NCBI GenBank assembly: GCA_014084085.1
Contig: NPFB01000095.1
Coordinates: 146,059 to 162,138 of the forward strand
Length of the DNA: 16,080 bases
Source: Hondaea fermentalgiana
Lineage: Eukaryota > Sar > Bigyra > Thraustochytrida > Thraustochytriidae
Direction of reading: 5' to 3'
Shown: positions 14,525 through 16,080 of the stretch, piece after piece
Layout of the letters: each line of letters starts with the position of its first letter
Position numbering within the stretch: position 1 is the first letter of the stretch
The notes under the pieces: generated by a model
Told to the model about the DNA's origin: nothing
The model's input: only the letters and a program-made list of their open reading frames with translations
Database searches by the model: none
Translations under genes and position numbers: made by a program

Positions 14525-14868
14525 GTCGCGGCCCAGGAGCAGGAGCAGGGGCAGACGCTGGCGATGGCAAAGAGGCCAGCAAGGGCGCTGTCTCGGCGCG
14601 TAGAGAATTGCAGTTGCAGCAGCGCGAGGCGCTCAACACGCTCCTTGTGGAGCTCAAATTCTTGGAAATGGACTTTGACGCTGTCGAATCTGCGACGACC
14701 AAGCGCCAAGTCCAGGAGGATATCAATCTGCTCAAGCGGGAGATCGCGCTCAAAGACAAACTGGTGAGCCAGGTTGTGAAAGATCTCTCGAAATGGGCTG
14801 CACGTCCAGGAAATGACGAAGGTGGCGAGGCCTCGGGCGCCGTACCGCGACAAACGTCCAGCTCTTGA
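14317..14868 (+). CDS. MED28-like protein with polyalanine tract
   Basis: 183 residues, single exon, ATG in good context (AGCATGG). Residues 46-82 are low complexity: Ala/Pro/Thr, nine consecutive Ala, then Gly/Ala. Residues 95-160 form a coiled coil with NTLLVELKFLEMDFDAVES and then VQEDINLLKREIALKDKLV, ending VVKDLSKW. The last block resembles Mediator subunit 28, whose conserved helix reads KEDV.EL..EL..KD.LV....KL..W. MED28 belongs to the Mediator head/middle region and is normally 120-180 residues long, so the size fits. Similarity is confined to this short helical block, so another small coiled-coil protein cannot be excluded. Confidence 0.55.
14470..14524 (+). repeat. GCA/CAG triplet tract encoding polyalanine
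   Basis: Near-pure GCA triplets inside the MED28-like gene give Ala in the coding frame. The +1 frame would give polyGln. The tract is interrupted by CCG, ACA and GGA codons on its left side. Confidence 0.85.
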
Positions 14869-15244
14869 CGTTGCGTCCTGCGAAAGATACGTTATCATCC
14901 TAGTTGCAACTACCCAAGTGTCGGGATATTGCGATCATCAAAGACAAGCTCACGTTCGTGAGCCATCCTAATTCTCGATTGGGTCTCGTCCGCACGAGCT
15001 GAGAATGACAAGATCGGAAAAGGGTTCTCGGCGACAGATTTTCAAGCTGACAAAGAGTATTGGGAAGATGTATGCTTTCCACACACTCCATATCATGACG
15101 ATTGACAATGACATAAAAATAGAACCAAACTGAAAATGGACGCTTCGTAAATAGATGGGAAGAAAAGGGGGAGAAAAAAAAAAAACGAAGGTCGCATGCA
15201 GAAGATGCCTCAGGCTAACACGTGGGCGAAGATAGCCCTTGGAT
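14869..15244. other. Convergent 3' region between the MED28-like gene and eIF1A
   Basis: AT-richer spacer holding both 3' UTRs. It contains an A run of about 12 near 15175-15185. No clear AATAAA is present on either strand and no gene is seen; minus-strand frames here are read-through of the eIF1A intron. Confidence 0.45.
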
Positions 15245-15744
15245 TTAGATGTCATCGAAGGTGAAGGCTGTAAAGATGATCGGAGAAAAGTCAAGTCAGC
15301 ATTTGTTTCTTCGTGCTCCTGCGCGCAACCCTCCCACGCAATCGTCCGCAACTTACCGCAGTCGTCCTCCTCGTCGTCATCGTCGTTGACGGCACCCTCG
15401 TTAATCTTTGCCGTGTCGGGGATTTCCTTATATGCCTTGAGACTCCGGGCCTCGTCCGGGTTGTACTTGAGGATGACGTCGCACTTGTCGTCCTGGAAGG
15501 AGCGAAGACCGACAAGGATGATGTCGCCGGCGGCGACCCAGACCTTCTTGCGCATCTTGCCACGGATGTGGGCAAGGCGCTTGTTGCCGTCAAAGCACTG
15601 GGCCTCCAGCCTGCCGTTGCCGAGCATGCGAATCACCTGGGCGTACTCCTGGCCATCCTCCTTGAAGACGAGCTCGCGCTTCTCCTCGCCCTCGTTCTTG
15701 CCGCGACGGCGGTTCTTGCCGCCCTTGCCCTTGTTCTTGGGCAT
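15245..15744 (-). CDS. Translation initiation factor eIF1A (two exons)
   Basis: Exons 15357-15744 and 15245-15267 give 136 residues; the family is usually 140-150. The N-terminus [18 protein letters not shown] is almost invariant in eukaryotic eIF1A. It is followed by the S1-like OB fold ([59 protein letters not shown]), the helical extension ([13 protein letters not shown]) and an acidic tail ending FTFDDI. eIF1A binds the 40S A site, promotes scanning and start-codon selection with eIF1, and later contacts eIF5B through its C-terminal DI-type tail. The intron (15268-15356) lies in the acidic tail, phase 1, GTAAGT to TTTACAG. Without splicing the frame runs on to 14968 with unrelated sequence. 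Confidence 0.96.
15268..15356 (-). other. Intron of eIF1A
   Basis: 89 nt, GTAAGT donor, TTTACAG acceptor. Splicing restores the expected FTFDDI end, which contains the conserved terminal DDI. Confidence 0.9.
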
Positions 15745-16080
15745 CCTGCTCGGTGTTCTTGCTGCTGCTTCTCCTCCTCCTGTCTAAAACCTGTGTGTCG
15801 TCATCGGTCGCGGCGAGGGGGTGCGCACCGCGACACGCGACGCGAGAAGTTGCAATCCAATCCAGTAAACCACAAATCCGTCATGCACAGCAAAACACCG
15901 CTCGTCTTCTCGTCAGTCTCCCCGTCCTCCTCCCTCCCTGCTCCCGCCACTCTCCTGGCCCTCCTGGCCCTCCTTATACGCGCCGTCTGCGCCTCGGCGC
16001 CCTTCGCAGCCACCCTCTCGCCTCGACCCGTCGCCTCCCTCCTCCTGCGCGTCCGCGCGCGGGGGGCGCGGCGGGCGCGC
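15745..16080 (-). promoter_or_regulatory. eIF1A upstream region
   Basis: Pyrimidine-rich on the plus strand (purine-rich on the coding strand), with a short CCTGGCCCT tandem repeat near 15955-15973 and TATAAG on the minus strand at 15973-15978 as a weak core-promoter candidate. The far end is very GC-rich. An open frame at 15801-16013 is compositional and not supported as a gene. Confidence 0.35.

Noticed and set aside
14968..15356. Extended C-terminus of eIF1A read through the intron
   Set aside because: It lacks any eIF1A resemblance, while splicing GTAAGT to TTTACAG gives the conserved FTFDDI end.
1..16080. tRNA, rRNA or other structured RNA genes
   Set aside because: No tRNA-like cloverleaf with a conserved T-loop, and no rRNA-like segment, was recognised by eye on either strand.

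Overview
The window is nuclear DNA from a protist. The genes carry short spliceosomal introns (GTAAGT, GTACGT or GTGAG donors, TGCAG-type acceptors), no bacterial operon signals are visible, and the recognisable products are eukaryotic: eIF1A, a CENP-H-like kinetochore protein and a MED28-like protein. Compact intergenic spaces, GC-rich coding sequence, CAG/CTG tracts and possible cilium-type coiled-coil proteins fit a heterotrophic stramenopile (thraustochytrid-like). That placement is inference only.

Layout. (1) 535-1447 (+): two-exon CENP-H-like gene. (2) 1875-4350 (-): a 14-exon gene for a leucine-rich-repeat (LRR) membrane protein. Exon 1 gives a signal peptide, the next twelve exons are each exactly 69 nt with phase-2 introns and each encode one 23-residue LRR, and the last exon gives an LCG-containing cap, a transmembrane segment and an Arg5 tail. 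A diverged second copy of the transmembrane/tail cassette lies out of frame just downstream (1649-1874). (3) 4351-5705: no supported gene; CTG/CAG tracts and a strong G-quadruplex motif. (4) 5706-8722 (+): an inverted, 5'-truncated paralogue of the LRR gene. Its first ~288 bp are nearly identical, introns included, to LRR exons 9-10 of the minus-strand gene. It keeps a ~680-residue ectodomain that the minus-strand gene lacks. It has lost its signal peptide and first LRRs, one LRR exon has a damaged acceptor, and a frameshift plus an in-frame TAG lie in a 98-nt interval that could be read as an intron. (5) 8920-9495 (-): YdcF/DUF218-family protein. (6) 10023-11057 (+): charged coiled-coil protein with a weak resemblance to the UPF0193/C22orf23 family. 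(7) 11824-13977 (+): 717-residue coiled-coil protein ending in a C1q/TNF-like domain. (8) 14317-14868 (+): MED28-like protein with a polyalanine tract. (9) 15245-15744 (-): eIF1A with one intron in the acidic tail.

The single-copy genes at both ends look like ordinary housekeeping genes. The notable part is 1.6-8.7 kb. It is an actively rearranging LRR receptor locus in which the repeat unit, the exon and the duplication unit coincide. Any cassette can be gained, lost or skipped without changing frame, and an inverted duplication, ectodomain loss and terminal-cassette duplication have already produced two differently built family members.
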